Program-made: the position numbers and the translations under genes
Shown: positions 1-8,000 of the stretch, one piece after another
Layout: each line of letters opens with the position of its first letter
Numbering within the stretch: position 1 is the first letter of the stretch
Assembly (NCBI RefSeq): GCF_014297445.1
Contig: NZ_JACORU010000003.1
Span: forward strand, 372,001-436,000
Source: Ramlibacter albus
GTDB taxonomy: Bacteria; Pseudomonadota; Gammaproteobacteria; Burkholderiales; Burkholderiaceae_C
DNA length: 64,000 nt
Reading direction: 5' to 3'
Notes under the pieces: generated by a model
Databases searched by the model: none
What the model was told of the DNA's origin: nothing
What the model saw: only the letters and a program-made list of their open reading frames with translations

Positions 1-662
1 TCCTGCTCGTGACCGGCCCCACCGGTTCGGGCAAGACGACCACGCTCTACGCGGCCTTGTCGCGGCTCGATTCGAACGCCGCCAACATCATGACGGTGGA
101 GGACCCGATCGAGTACGAGCTGCCCGGCATCGGCCAGACGCAGGTGAACGCCAAGATCGACCTCGACTTCGCCAAGGCGCTGCGCGCGATCCTGCGGCAG
201 GACCCGGACGTGATCATGATCGGCGAGATCCGCGACTACGAAACCGCGCAGATCGCGATCCAGGCCTCGCTGACCGGCCACCTCGTGCTGGCCACGCTGC
301 ACACCAACGACGCCGCCAGCGCGGTGACGCGCCTCATCGACATGGGCGTGGAGCCGTTCCTGCTGTCGTCATCGCTGCTCGGCGTGCTTGCCCAGCGCCT
401 CGTGCGCAAGCTGTGCCCGCACTGCGCCGGCAAGGGCTGTGCCGAATGCGGCCAGACGGGCTACCAGGGCCGCACCGGGGTGTTCGAGCTGATGACGGTG
501 GACGACCGCATCCGCGAGCTGGTGCACAACCGCGCCGCCGAAGCGGAGATCCGCGATACGGCGCTGGCCGCCGGCATGACGCTGATGCGCGACGACGGCG
601 ACCGGCTGGTGCGCGAAGGAATCACCTCGCGCGAGGAAGTGCTGCGCGTGACCCGGGACTAG
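1..662 (+). CDS. gspE: Type II secretion ATPase GspE, C-terminal part (cut by the window edge)
   Basis: Cytoplasmic ATPase that powers pseudopilus assembly in type II secretion. The frame is open from the left edge, so only the last ~219 residues are present. Visible are the Walker A stretch [15 protein letters not shown], an Asp-rich stretch (TVEDPIEY), Walker B ([12 protein letters not shown]), the His-box region (ATLHTNDA) and the paired-cysteine zinc element CPHC...CAEC. The sequence between Walker B and the cysteines ([17 protein letters not shown], then MGVEPFLL) fits GspE better than PilB. The rest of a gsp operon would lie to the left and cannot be seen. The gene converges on the cyclase gene, with a 10-bp tandem repeat between the two stops. 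Confidence 0.92.
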   Translation, partial: LLVTGPTGSGKTTTLYAALSRLDSNAANIMTVEDPIEYELPGIGQTQVNAKIDLDFAKALRAILRQDPDVIMIGEIRDYETAQIAIQASLTGHLVLATLHTNDAASAVTRLIDMGVEPFLLSSSLLGVLAQRLVRKLCPHCAGKGCAECGQTGYQGRTGVFELMTVDDRIRELVHNRAAEAEIRDTALAAGMTLMRDDGDRLVREGITSREEVLRVTRD

Positions 663-710
663 CAGCCGCTAATAGCAGCTAGCAGCAGCTGGCAGCAGCT
701 AGTAGCGGCT
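661..710. repeat. 10-bp tandem repeat (5 units) between convergent genes
   Basis: Five consecutive decamers follow the pattern NNNAGCNGCT: agcagccgct, aatagcagct, agcagcagct, ggcagcagct, agtagcggct. The array starts inside the gspE stop codon and runs through the cyclase stop codon into its last codons (Ser-Arg-Tyr). It looks like a slippage-prone microsatellite at a convergent junction. I see no strong hairpin or U-run that would make it a standard terminator. Confidence 0.75.
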
Positions 711-2831
711 GAGCGCCGCAACTCCGCTCGCGGTGCCGCCGGCCATGGCCTGCTCGCAGCGCAGCACCATCACGCGCGAGAGCGCATCGGTCGGGTAGTC
801 CTCGACGATCGCGCGGAAACGCGCGTGCGCGAGCCCCCACTCGCCCTGCTCGAACGAGTCGTACGCATCGTTGGTCAGCATGCACAGCCGCTCGACTTCC
901 GGCGGGGCTTCGAGCTCGGGCCCGGCGTCGCGGATGCCCATGACCTCGTACACCTGCATGTCCTGCCGGCGCCCCTTGACGGTGACCACGCCCATCTTGC
1001 GCAGCACCAGCCGCTCGCCCGCCTCGCGGAACACGCTGTGGCTGATGCAGATGCGGGTGCCGAACTCCTTGTTGGTGCCTTCGAGCCGCGAGGCGAGGTT
1101 CACGCCGTCGCCCATCACCGTGTAGCTCATGCGCTCGAACGAACCGATGTTGCCCACGATCACGGCGTCGCTGTGGACGCCCACGCGCACCTTCAGCGGC
1201 AGCAGGCCCTGCGACATCCACTGCTCGTTGAGCGCCGCCATCTCGTGCTGGATGCGCACCGCCGCCACGCAGGCGCGGTACGCGTGGTCCTGCAGCAGCG
1301 CGGGCGCGCCCCAGAAGGCCATCACGCCATCGCCGATGAACTTGTCGAGCGTGCCCATCTCCCGGTTCACGCAGCGCGTGACCACCTCGAAGTAGGCGGA
1401 GACGCGCTTGAGCAGCTCCTGCGCCGGCGTGCCCTCGGCCCAGGTGGAGAAATTCTCCAGGTCGGTGAACATCACCGTGAGGAACTGGCTGCGCCCGCCC
1501 AGCTCCAGCTTGTGGCCCGGGCCGATCAGCTGGCGCACCAGCTCGCGCGGCACGAACGACGAGAACGCGGTGATCGCGCCCTGCAGCGTGTTGACCGAGC
1601 TTGCCAGCGATGCGATCTCGCGGATGCGCGACTGCACCACCTCGCCCTCGGCCGGCTTGAAGTTCTGCACGTCGTACACCTGCTTTTCCAGCAGCTCGAG
1701 CGGCCGCGCGATGCGCTTGGAGAAGAAGTAGATCAGCACCACCTGGAAGCCGATGGCCAGCAGCCCGAATATCAGCAGCTTCTGGTTGTTGGACTTCCAC
1801 TCGCCCAGGAAGTCCTCCAGCGGGGCGACGATGATCACCTCCCACTGCTTGCCGAACTCCTCCGGGAAAGGCGCGAACAGCGCGACGTACTCCTCGCCCT
1901 TGTGCATGAAGGCGAAGTTGGTCATGTTGCGGCTGGTGCGCTGGCCGAAGGCGATGGCCGTGAGCGGGTCCTGCAGCTCGTTCAGGCGCACGCGCGCCAG
2001 GCCGCCGCCGGACTCGCGCTTGAGCGCCTGCTTGGTGTCCGGGTGCGCGACGATCAGGCCTTCGCGGTCGATGATGAGCGACAGCGAATGCGCGCTGACC
2101 GGGCGGTTCTTCAGGTAGTCCGACAGGCTGTCCAGCAGGATGTCGATGGCCATCACGCCCACGAGGTGCTTGTTCGGCCCGGAGAAGATCGGCATGGCGA
2201 CCGTGACGCCCGGCAGGCCCGTCGTGGCATAGATGTACGGGTTGGAGATGACGAGGTTCTTCTTCTCCACGGCGTCGCGGTACCAGGGGCGCACGCGCGG
2301 GTCGTACAGCGCGGGCGCGTCGAGGTGGCCCACCTGCTTCTGCTTGGCGTCGAGGAAGGTGTACTTGTCCAGCGCGGCGCCGCTCTTGCTGCGGTCGATC
2401 CAGCGCGTGGCGTATTCCGTCCCCTCCGGCGGCACGGTGTTCTGGATGCGCAGGCCCTTGGGTGTGCGCAGCGCCATGCGGTAGGAGCCGTCGGCGAAGC
2501 CGACGAAGACGCTGCTGATGGCGGGGCTGTGGCCCAGCACTTCCATCATCGACGGCGTGGCCTTCTCGGTGCGGTAGAAGTCCGGCTGTTCGGCCGCGAC
2601 ACCCACGCCCACGCGCACGAGGGACGCGATGGGGTCGAGCAGCGCTTCGGTCTGGCTGATGGTCTCGATGCGCGCGCGCTCCATCGACTTGTCGGCGGTG
2701 TCGCGGGCCATGCGGTCGTTGGAGATGTAGCCCACCCAGATGGCGGCCGCGAACACGGGCAGCACCATGGAGATGAAGAGGACAACGATGCTGGGGCGCA
2801 AACGCCAGGCGCCCATCCCGGGGAAATTCAT
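699..2831 (-). CDS. Membrane-bound class III adenylate/guanylate cyclase with extracytoplasmic dCache-type sensor
   Basis: Probable receptor cyclase making a cyclic nucleotide (cAMP most likely) in response to a periplasmic ligand. The 710 residues read as an N-terminal membrane segment (~13-35), a long periplasmic region with a double-Cache look (~40-340, including RVRPWYRDAVEKK and VGVMAIDILLDSLS), a second membrane segment (~350-370), a HAMP-like linker, and a C-terminal cyclase domain (~440-630). Metal-binding aspartates sit in VMFTDLENFS and in KFIGDGVMAFWGAP. The transition-state Asn/Arg pair is in VNLASRLEG. A short helical tail follows. The ATG at 2831 gives a normal signal-anchor. 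The substrate cannot be settled by eye. No cyclic-nucleotide effector gene is visible in the window. Confidence 0.9.
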   Translation of the reverse strand: MNFPGMGAWRLRPSIVVLFISMVLPVFAAAIWVGYISNDRMARDTADKSMERARIETISQTEALLDPIASLVRVGVGVAAEQPDFYRTEKATPSMMEVLGHSPAISSVFVGFADGSYRMALRTPKGLRIQNTVPPEGTEYATRWIDRSKSGAALDKYTFLDAKQKQVGHLDAPALYDPRVRPWYRDAVEKKNLVISNPYIYATTGLPGVTVAMPIFSGPNKHLVGVMAIDILLDSLSDYLKNRPVSAHSLSLIIDREGLIVAHPDTKQALKRESGGGLARVRLNELQDPLTAIAFGQRTSRNMTNFAFMHKGEEYVALFAPFPEEFGKQWEVIIVAPLEDFLGEWKSNNQKLLIFGLLAIGFQVVLIYFFSKRIARPLELLEKQVYDVQNFKPAEGEVVQSRIREIASLASSVNTLQGAITAFSSFVPRELVRQLIGPGHKLELGGRSQFLTVMFTDLENFSTWAEGTPAQELLKRVSAYFEVVTRCVNREMGTLDKFIGDGVMAFWGAPALLQDHAYRACVAAVRIQHEMAALNEQWMSQGLLPLKVRVGVHSDAVIVGNIGSFERMSYTVMGDGVNLASRLEGTNKEFGTRICISHSVFREAGERLVLRKMGVVTVKGRRQDMQVYEVMGIRDAGPELEAPPEVERLCMLTNDAYDSFEQGEWGLAHARFRAIVEDYPTDALSRVMVLRCEQAMAGGTASGVAALSRY

Positions 2832-2902
2832 TCGGCCAGCCCTTCAGAGTGCGGGCGCGCGCGGGCCCGCAGGGCCATGATAGGTGGCCGTGGCGGCGGT
2901 GG

Positions 2903-3037
2903 CTAGACGGCGGAAACCCGGCCCACCCGCTCCGGCGGGCCCTTGGGGCCGGGCTCGCGCACGGGCACCTGCGGGCCGCGTTCGTCCTCGATCGGCGGCG
3001 GGGTGGGCTGCGGCGGGGGCGTTGGCGTGCTACCCAT
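2903..3037 (-). CDS. Small proline-rich hypothetical protein (44 aa)
   Basis: A short reading frame starting MGSTPTPPPQPTPPPIEDE, rich in Pro and acidic residues, with no domain I can name. Its ATG overlaps the last codons and stop of the preceding small gene on the same strand (aATGGGTAG), an arrangement typical of translational coupling; its own ribosome-binding site is weak. Similar short proline-rich proteins are, from memory, common in Comamonadaceae genomes. It could be a chance frame in GC-rich DNA. The overlap and the protein-like, non-arginine-rich composition favour a real gene. Confidence 0.45.
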   Translation of the reverse strand: MGSTPTPPPQPTPPPIEDERGPQVPVREPGPKGPPERVGRVSAV

Positions 3038-3230
3038 TCCGGCTGTCGGACGAAGGTGTAACAGGGGCATCGCTGTCGCCCTGCGGCGACGCGGGCGTGG
3101 TGGATGGCATGTTTTCGTTGGCGCGGCCACGGTCATCGTCGCCGGCCTCGGGCTTGGGCTGGGGGATGCGCGCGCGATCGGGCGGCAGGTGCATGACCTC
3201 GCGGCCGTGGGGGGTGGGATCGTCGGGCAT
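3030..3230 (-). CDS. Small hydrophilic hypothetical protein (66 aa)
   Basis: Begins MPDDPTPHGREVMHLPPDR and continues as a charged, Pro/Asp-rich, probably disordered chain without cysteines or membrane segments. The start at 3230 was chosen over a longer upstream frame because a good ribosome-binding site (GAAGGA) lies 7 nt before this ATG. The longer frame also begins with an arginine-rich stretch typical of spurious translation. It is followed with an 8-nt overlap by the 44-residue proline-rich gene. Function unknown. Confidence 0.55.
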   Translation of the reverse strand: MPDDPTPHGREVMHLPPDRARIPQPKPEAGDDDRGRANENMPSTTPASPQGDSDAPVTPSSDSRNG

Positions 3231-3381
3231 GGCAGGTCCTTCGCGGAAACGGATGTGCCAAGTTTTGTCACGGCCCGCACGCCCGCGGCCCCGGCGCATG
3301 CCGCGAACGCCTGTCGGACGGCGGCGGCAGCTCGTTGATTCGCGTCAATACGGGCGGCGCGCAAGCGTGCATTCTGGATTC

Positions 3382-3936
3382 ATGAGCCACCACCCCGCCG
3401 TCGCCGCCTGGCGCCTCGAGCACGAGTACTTCAACCGGCTGCTGCACCTGCTGCAGGAGCAGGTGGACGTGCTGTACACCGGGGAGACACCGAACTACGA
3501 GTTGATGCTGGACATCATCGACTACCTGCGCGACTACGCCGACCAGGTGCACCACCCGCGCGAGGACGAAGCCTTCCGCAGGCTTGCCCAACGCAGCGCG
3601 CAGCACCGCAAGGTGCTGCAGCGGCTGCACCAGGAGCACCGCGTGATCGCCAAGGCCGGCGAAAACCTGCGCGAGCTGCTGCAGCAGGCCGAGAACGACT
3701 CGGTCGTGTCGCGCGCGGAAATCGAAGTGGCCGCCGCCACCTACCTGGTGTACTGGGGCAACCACATCGCGCGCGAGGAAGAGGAGGTGCTGCCCGCCGC
3801 CGAGAAGCTGCTCACGGAGTCGGATTGGGCGGCGGCGCGCGACGCGGCGCCGGCCATGACGGACCCGCTGTTCGGCAGCGACCCGCAGGCGCGCTTTCGC
3901 AACCTGCGGCGGCGCATCTCGTCCGAGGCGGCCTGA
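3382..3936 (+). CDS. Hemerythrin-like HHE domain protein
   Basis: A soluble 184-residue four-helix protein expected to bind a di-iron (or haem) centre through spaced His/Glu residues. Visible ligands are the N-terminal His in WRLEHEYFNRLL, HHPREDEAF near residue 55, the HRKVL...HQEH region, and the distal helix GNHIAREEEEVLPAAEK (~125-140). HHE-domain proteins take part in oxygen, nitric-oxide or iron sensing and repair; which applies here cannot be told. The ATG at 3382 was picked because upstream in-frame sequence is arginine/proline-rich and non-protein-like. The gene is monocistronic and ends just before a double-hairpin repeat. Confidence 0.85.
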   Translation: MSHHPAVAAWRLEHEYFNRLLHLLQEQVDVLYTGETPNYELMLDIIDYLRDYADQVHHPREDEAFRRLAQRSAQHRKVLQRLHQEHRVIAKAGENLRELLQQAENDSVVSRAEIEVAAATYLVYWGNHIAREEEEVLPAAEKLLTESDWAAARDAAPAMTDPLFGSDPQARFRNLRRRISSEAA

Positions 3937-3941
3937 CAAAT

Positions 3942-4004
3942 GCGCCCCCACGCTTCGCTGCCCCCCGAGGGGGCGTAGCCGCCTTGGGGGCGGCCCGGCG
4001 GCGG
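3942..4004. repeat. GC-rich double-hairpin intergenic repeat (possible bidirectional terminator)
   Basis: Two perfect stem-loops stand side by side between convergent genes: gccccc-cga-gggggc at 3960-3974 and gccgcc-ttggg-ggcggc at 3978-3994, followed by another GC block. The motif cacgcttcgctgccccccga is, from memory, a widespread REP-like intergenic element in Comamonadaceae. There is no U-run, so any termination would be atypical. Confidence 0.6.
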
Positions 4005-4005
4005 C

Positions 4006-4968
4006 TCAGTCCAGCCGCGCGCCGGAGCGCTTGACCGCGTCGGCCCAGCGCGGCATCTGCTCCTGCAGGTAGCGCGCGAACTCCTCGTGGCCCAGGAACG
4101 CCGGGTCGGCGCCCTGCGTGATCATGCGGTTGCGGATGTCCGGGTTGGTGAGGACCTGGCGGAACGCATCGCTCAGCTTCGCGGCCACGTCTTTGGGCAA
4201 GCCCGCGGGCGCGAGGAAGCCGTAGAAGCCCACGACTTCGAAGTCCTTGATGCCGCTTTCGATGACGGTGGGCGTGTCCGGCAGTGCGGGATTGCGCTCG
4301 CGGCTCGTCACGGCCAGCGCCTTCACCTTGCCCTGCTTGTGGTACGCGGCGGCTTGCGGGATCGATTCGGCCATGAACTGCACCTGGCCGGCCATCAGGT
4401 CCGTGAACGCGGGCGCGCTGCCCCGGTACGGAATGTGGACCATGAACAGGCCCGTGGCCGTCTTGAACATCTCCGGCACGAGGTGGCTGATGCCGCCGTT
4501 GCCGGCCGAGCCGTAGTTCACCTGGCCGGGGCGCGTCCTTGCGTACGAGACGAATTCGGGCAGCGTGTTGACGGGCACCTTCGGGTTCACCAGCAACGCG
4601 AGCGGCTGCATCGCGGTGCGCGCGATGGGCGTGAAGTCGCGCGTCGTGTGGTACGGCAGCTTGGTGTAGAGGGCGGGGTTGATCACCATCACGCCGGTGT
4701 TGGCCAGCATGAGCGTGTAGCCGTCGGGCGGGGCCTTCATCACTTCCTGCGCGCCGACCGTGCCGCCGGCGCCGGCCTTGTAGTCGATGACGATGGGCTG
4801 GCCGAGGGCGGCTTGCAGTTTCTCGGACAGCAGGCGAGCGTGCTGGTCCAGCGGGCCGCCGGCGGGGAAGCCGATGACGATCCTGATCGGCTTTTCGGGG
4901 AAGGCGGCGGTGGCGAGGGTGGAGGTGACGGCGAAAAGGATGGGGGCCAGGAACTTCAACTGCTTCAT
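4006..4968 (-). CDS. Bug-family (TctC) periplasmic solute-binding receptor
   Basis: Periplasmic binding protein of the tripartite tricarboxylate transporter type, expanded in Burkholderiales, for carboxylates or related small molecules. The 320 residues begin with a signal peptide (MKQLKFLAPILFAVTSTLATAA). They then show the family hallmarks PEKPIRIVIGFPAGGPLDQHARL, ALGQPIVIDYKAGAGG, PPDGYTLMLANTG and YGSAGNGG, the last two lining the ligand pocket. No membrane components or enzyme genes are next to it, as is usual for orphan Bug receptors, so the ligand cannot be inferred. Confidence 0.93.
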   Translation of the reverse strand: MKQLKFLAPILFAVTSTLATAAFPEKPIRIVIGFPAGGPLDQHARLLSEKLQAALGQPIVIDYKAGAGGTVGAQEVMKAPPDGYTLMLANTGVMVINPALYTKLPYHTTRDFTPIARTAMQPLALLVNPKVPVNTLPEFVSYARTRPGQVNYGSAGNGGISHLVPEMFKTATGLFMVHIPYRGSAPAFTDLMAGQVQFMAESIPQAAAYHKQGKVKALAVTSRERNPALPDTPTVIESGIKDFEVVGFYGFLAPAGLPKDVAAKLSDAFRQVLTNPDIRNRMITQGADPAFLGHEEFARYLQEQMPRWADAVKRSGARLD

Positions 4969-5096
4969 GGGGGGTCCTCTGTTTCAGACCGGGAGAATAT
5001 CGCGTGTGCGGCCTGCCCTCCTACGGACGTATAGGTCTCAAGCCCGGCCGTTCTGAATAGATTCCGCTCCGGCCCAGTTAACCAGGGAGCGGACTC

Positions 5097-8000
5097 TTGC
5101 CGACATTGCTCGTCGCGCGCGCCTGCGCGCTCATTCGCCGTCTTGCGCCTGCACTTCTTGCAGCCGCGTTTTTCGGATTGCCTTCACTGCCCGCACACGC
5201 CGGGGGGCAGGTCGAAGTCTTGTCCAAGTGTCCTGCCTCGTGGTGGGCCGCCTCGCAGCGCTTCACGGCCAGCTGCACCAAGGAAGCGGCCTGCACCAAA
5301 TACACCGGCACACGCACGTTCCAGGGCATCTACGTTTCGATGTCGGGCAACCAGTACTGCGAGTACACGGATGGGTACAGGGCGACCCTGACCGGGCTGT
5401 ACCCGGAGCCGGGCGACTACTCCTGCCCTGCCAACGCGACGCTCAGCTTCACCTCGTGGGGGCAGTACCCGCAGTGCTTCTGCGATGACGGGTACCTGAC
5501 GCAGGACGGCAAGACCTGCACGTCGCCGACACCGCGCACGGTGGCGTCGAACGGTGGAAGAACCATCAAGGTCGGTGACGGGCCCGTCGTGTTCACGGCC
5601 AAGGTGATGCAGGGCACGCCCAAAGCCGGGGTGATGGTGCTGCTGTACCTGCACACCGGCAACTTCGGGGGATTCACGTTCGAGAGCACCCCGTACACCG
5701 ACGCAAATGGGGAGGTGCGCATCAAGTACTCGTCGACGTGGGACCTGGTGGGCGCGACTCGAGAGGCCGTGCTGTCCATTGCCTGCGAAGGCTGCACGAA
5801 CCGGGCATTGGTCAAGATGACGGTGCTGGGGCGGCCGGCACAGCAGGCGCAGATGTGCCATCGCACCCCGCTGCCCATCGAGCTCACGTCGGGCACCAAG
5901 CTGCTGGCCGAAACCGACATCCGCGACACGCGGCCGCATCCGTTGACGCTCACGCGGCACTTCGCGAGCCGCTGGGATGAAGCACCTGCGGCGGGGTTGG
6001 GCGCGTCGTGGAGCCATAACCATGCGCACCGTGTCGTGCTCGGCACGGAGTGGCGCACGGTGCTCTTCGGTGACGGCGCCTCCATCCGCTTCCGCAATGC
6101 GGCCGTGCCGGCAGGCGCTGGTGCCAACTGGAGTTGCCCGGCGGGCGCGGATTGCGCGGCGCCCGCGATCGTGCCCACCGGGCCGGCCTCGTGGCAGGCC
6201 GACGGCAACGCGGACACGATGACGGAAACAGCTGACCGCATCGTGGTCAGGCGCACCGATGACGAGACCGTCTTCGAGTTCGACAAGGCGACAGGCCGTG
6301 TGCTCCTCGTGCGCAGCCGCAACGGCTGGGCCTATGGCTACGCCTACTCGGGCGGCCAGCTCTCTCGTGTCACCAACGCCTTCGGCCGCTCGCTTTCGTT
6401 CCAAACCGATTCTGCAGGTCGCCTGGTGCGGGTCAGCGGATCGGGCAGCGCGGTGGCGTTCGGCTTCGACGCCACCGGACGCCTTGCAGGCAGCAGCTAC
6501 CCGAACGGCACGAGCCGAGGCTATCTCTATGAAGACGCGCGCTGGCCGAACGCCGTGACAGGGCTGATCGACCAGAACGGCCAACGCTGGGGCAACTACG
6601 CGTACGACGAGACAGGTCGTGCGATCCTGAGTGAACTGGCCGGCGGTGTGGCTCGGCGCAGCGTTGCCTACGGCAACCAATCCACGGCGGTCACCGACCC
6701 TCTGGGCACCACGCGCAGCTTCCAGTACTCGCGCCTGGGCGGCGCAGCCAGCGGCATTGCGCTCACGCAAGCGAGCGCACCCGGTGGCGACGGCAGCGAC
6801 GTCGCGCAGCGCACACTCGACGCAAACGGGCTCGTGACCAGCGAGACCGACTACCTCGGCGTCACCACGCTTTTCTCGTGGGACGCGCAACGCCGGCTGC
6901 CGACTTCGCAGACCAACGCGGCGAACCGGCCGGAGGCACAGACTTCACAGCTCGAGTGGCATCCCACGATGCGCCTGCCAGTGCGCATCACCGAAGCCGG
7001 CCGCGTCACCGAACTGAGTTACGACAGCCTGGGCAACTTGCTCACGGAGACGGTGACAGACACCCCCAGAGGCGAATCGCGCACTTGGCGATGGACCTAT
7101 GGCGCCAACAATCTCCCCGCCACGGCCACGGAACCGACGGGCGTCGTCTGGACCATGGGTTACGACAGCGAGGGGAGCCGGACGAGCCTTCGTGATCCGC
7201 TGGGGCAAGTGACGACGTGGACGTTCGATGAAGCTGGCCGAGTCCTCACGCAAACCGCGCCGAGCGGGCTCGTCACCCGCTACGCCTACGACCTCGCTGG
7301 CCAAGTGGTTGCGCAGGAGAGCGGCGGCGAGACCACCCGCTTTGCATACATGCCCAGCGGCCAGCTTGCCAGCGCGACGCTCCACAGTGGTTACCAGGTC
7401 ACCTACTCCTATGACGCGGCCCACCGCTTGATCGGCGCGTCCGACAGCAACGGCGCAGTCGTCACGTACACCCTCGACCGCGCTGGCAACGCCGTGCGCC
7501 ACGAGGTGAAGGACGCGAGCGGCAACATCGCGCAGGCGACGAGCCGCGTCATCAACGCGCTCAACCAGGTCGCGCAGGTGCAGGGCGCCGCCGGCCAGGC
7601 AACGCAGCTTGGGTACGACGCGAATGGGTCGCAGGTCTCGGAGACCGACCCGCTGACCCAGACCACCACGCAGGCGCTCGATGCGCTGCGGCGTGCCACG
7701 GTCACCACCTTCGACGACAACGCCACGGCGACCCAGTCATGGAACGCACTGGACCAGCTCACGAAGGTTGTGGACCCGAAGAACGTAGCCACCGGCTACG
7801 AGGTGAACGCCTTCGGCGAGGTGATGCGCGAGACGAGCCCCGATATCGGCAGCATCACGTACACCCGCAACGCCAATGGCGAAGTGACTCAGAGCACGGA
7901 CGCAAAGAACCAGACGACACGCATCGACCGCGACGCGCTCGGCCGCGCAACCGCCGTCCGCTTCTCCGCCGGCAGCACGACGACGCTCGCCTACGACGCC

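Noticed and set aside
825..2906. Very long open frame on the plus strand antisense to the cyclase gene (693 codons)
   Set aside because: Composition is His/Arg/Ala-rich with no domain, and it mirrors the codon structure of the cyclase gene; typical high-GC shadow.
5184..6890. Long antisense frame over the RHS gene
   Set aside because: Arg/Ala-rich and explained by RHS codon bias on the other strand; no ribosome-binding site or conserved motif.
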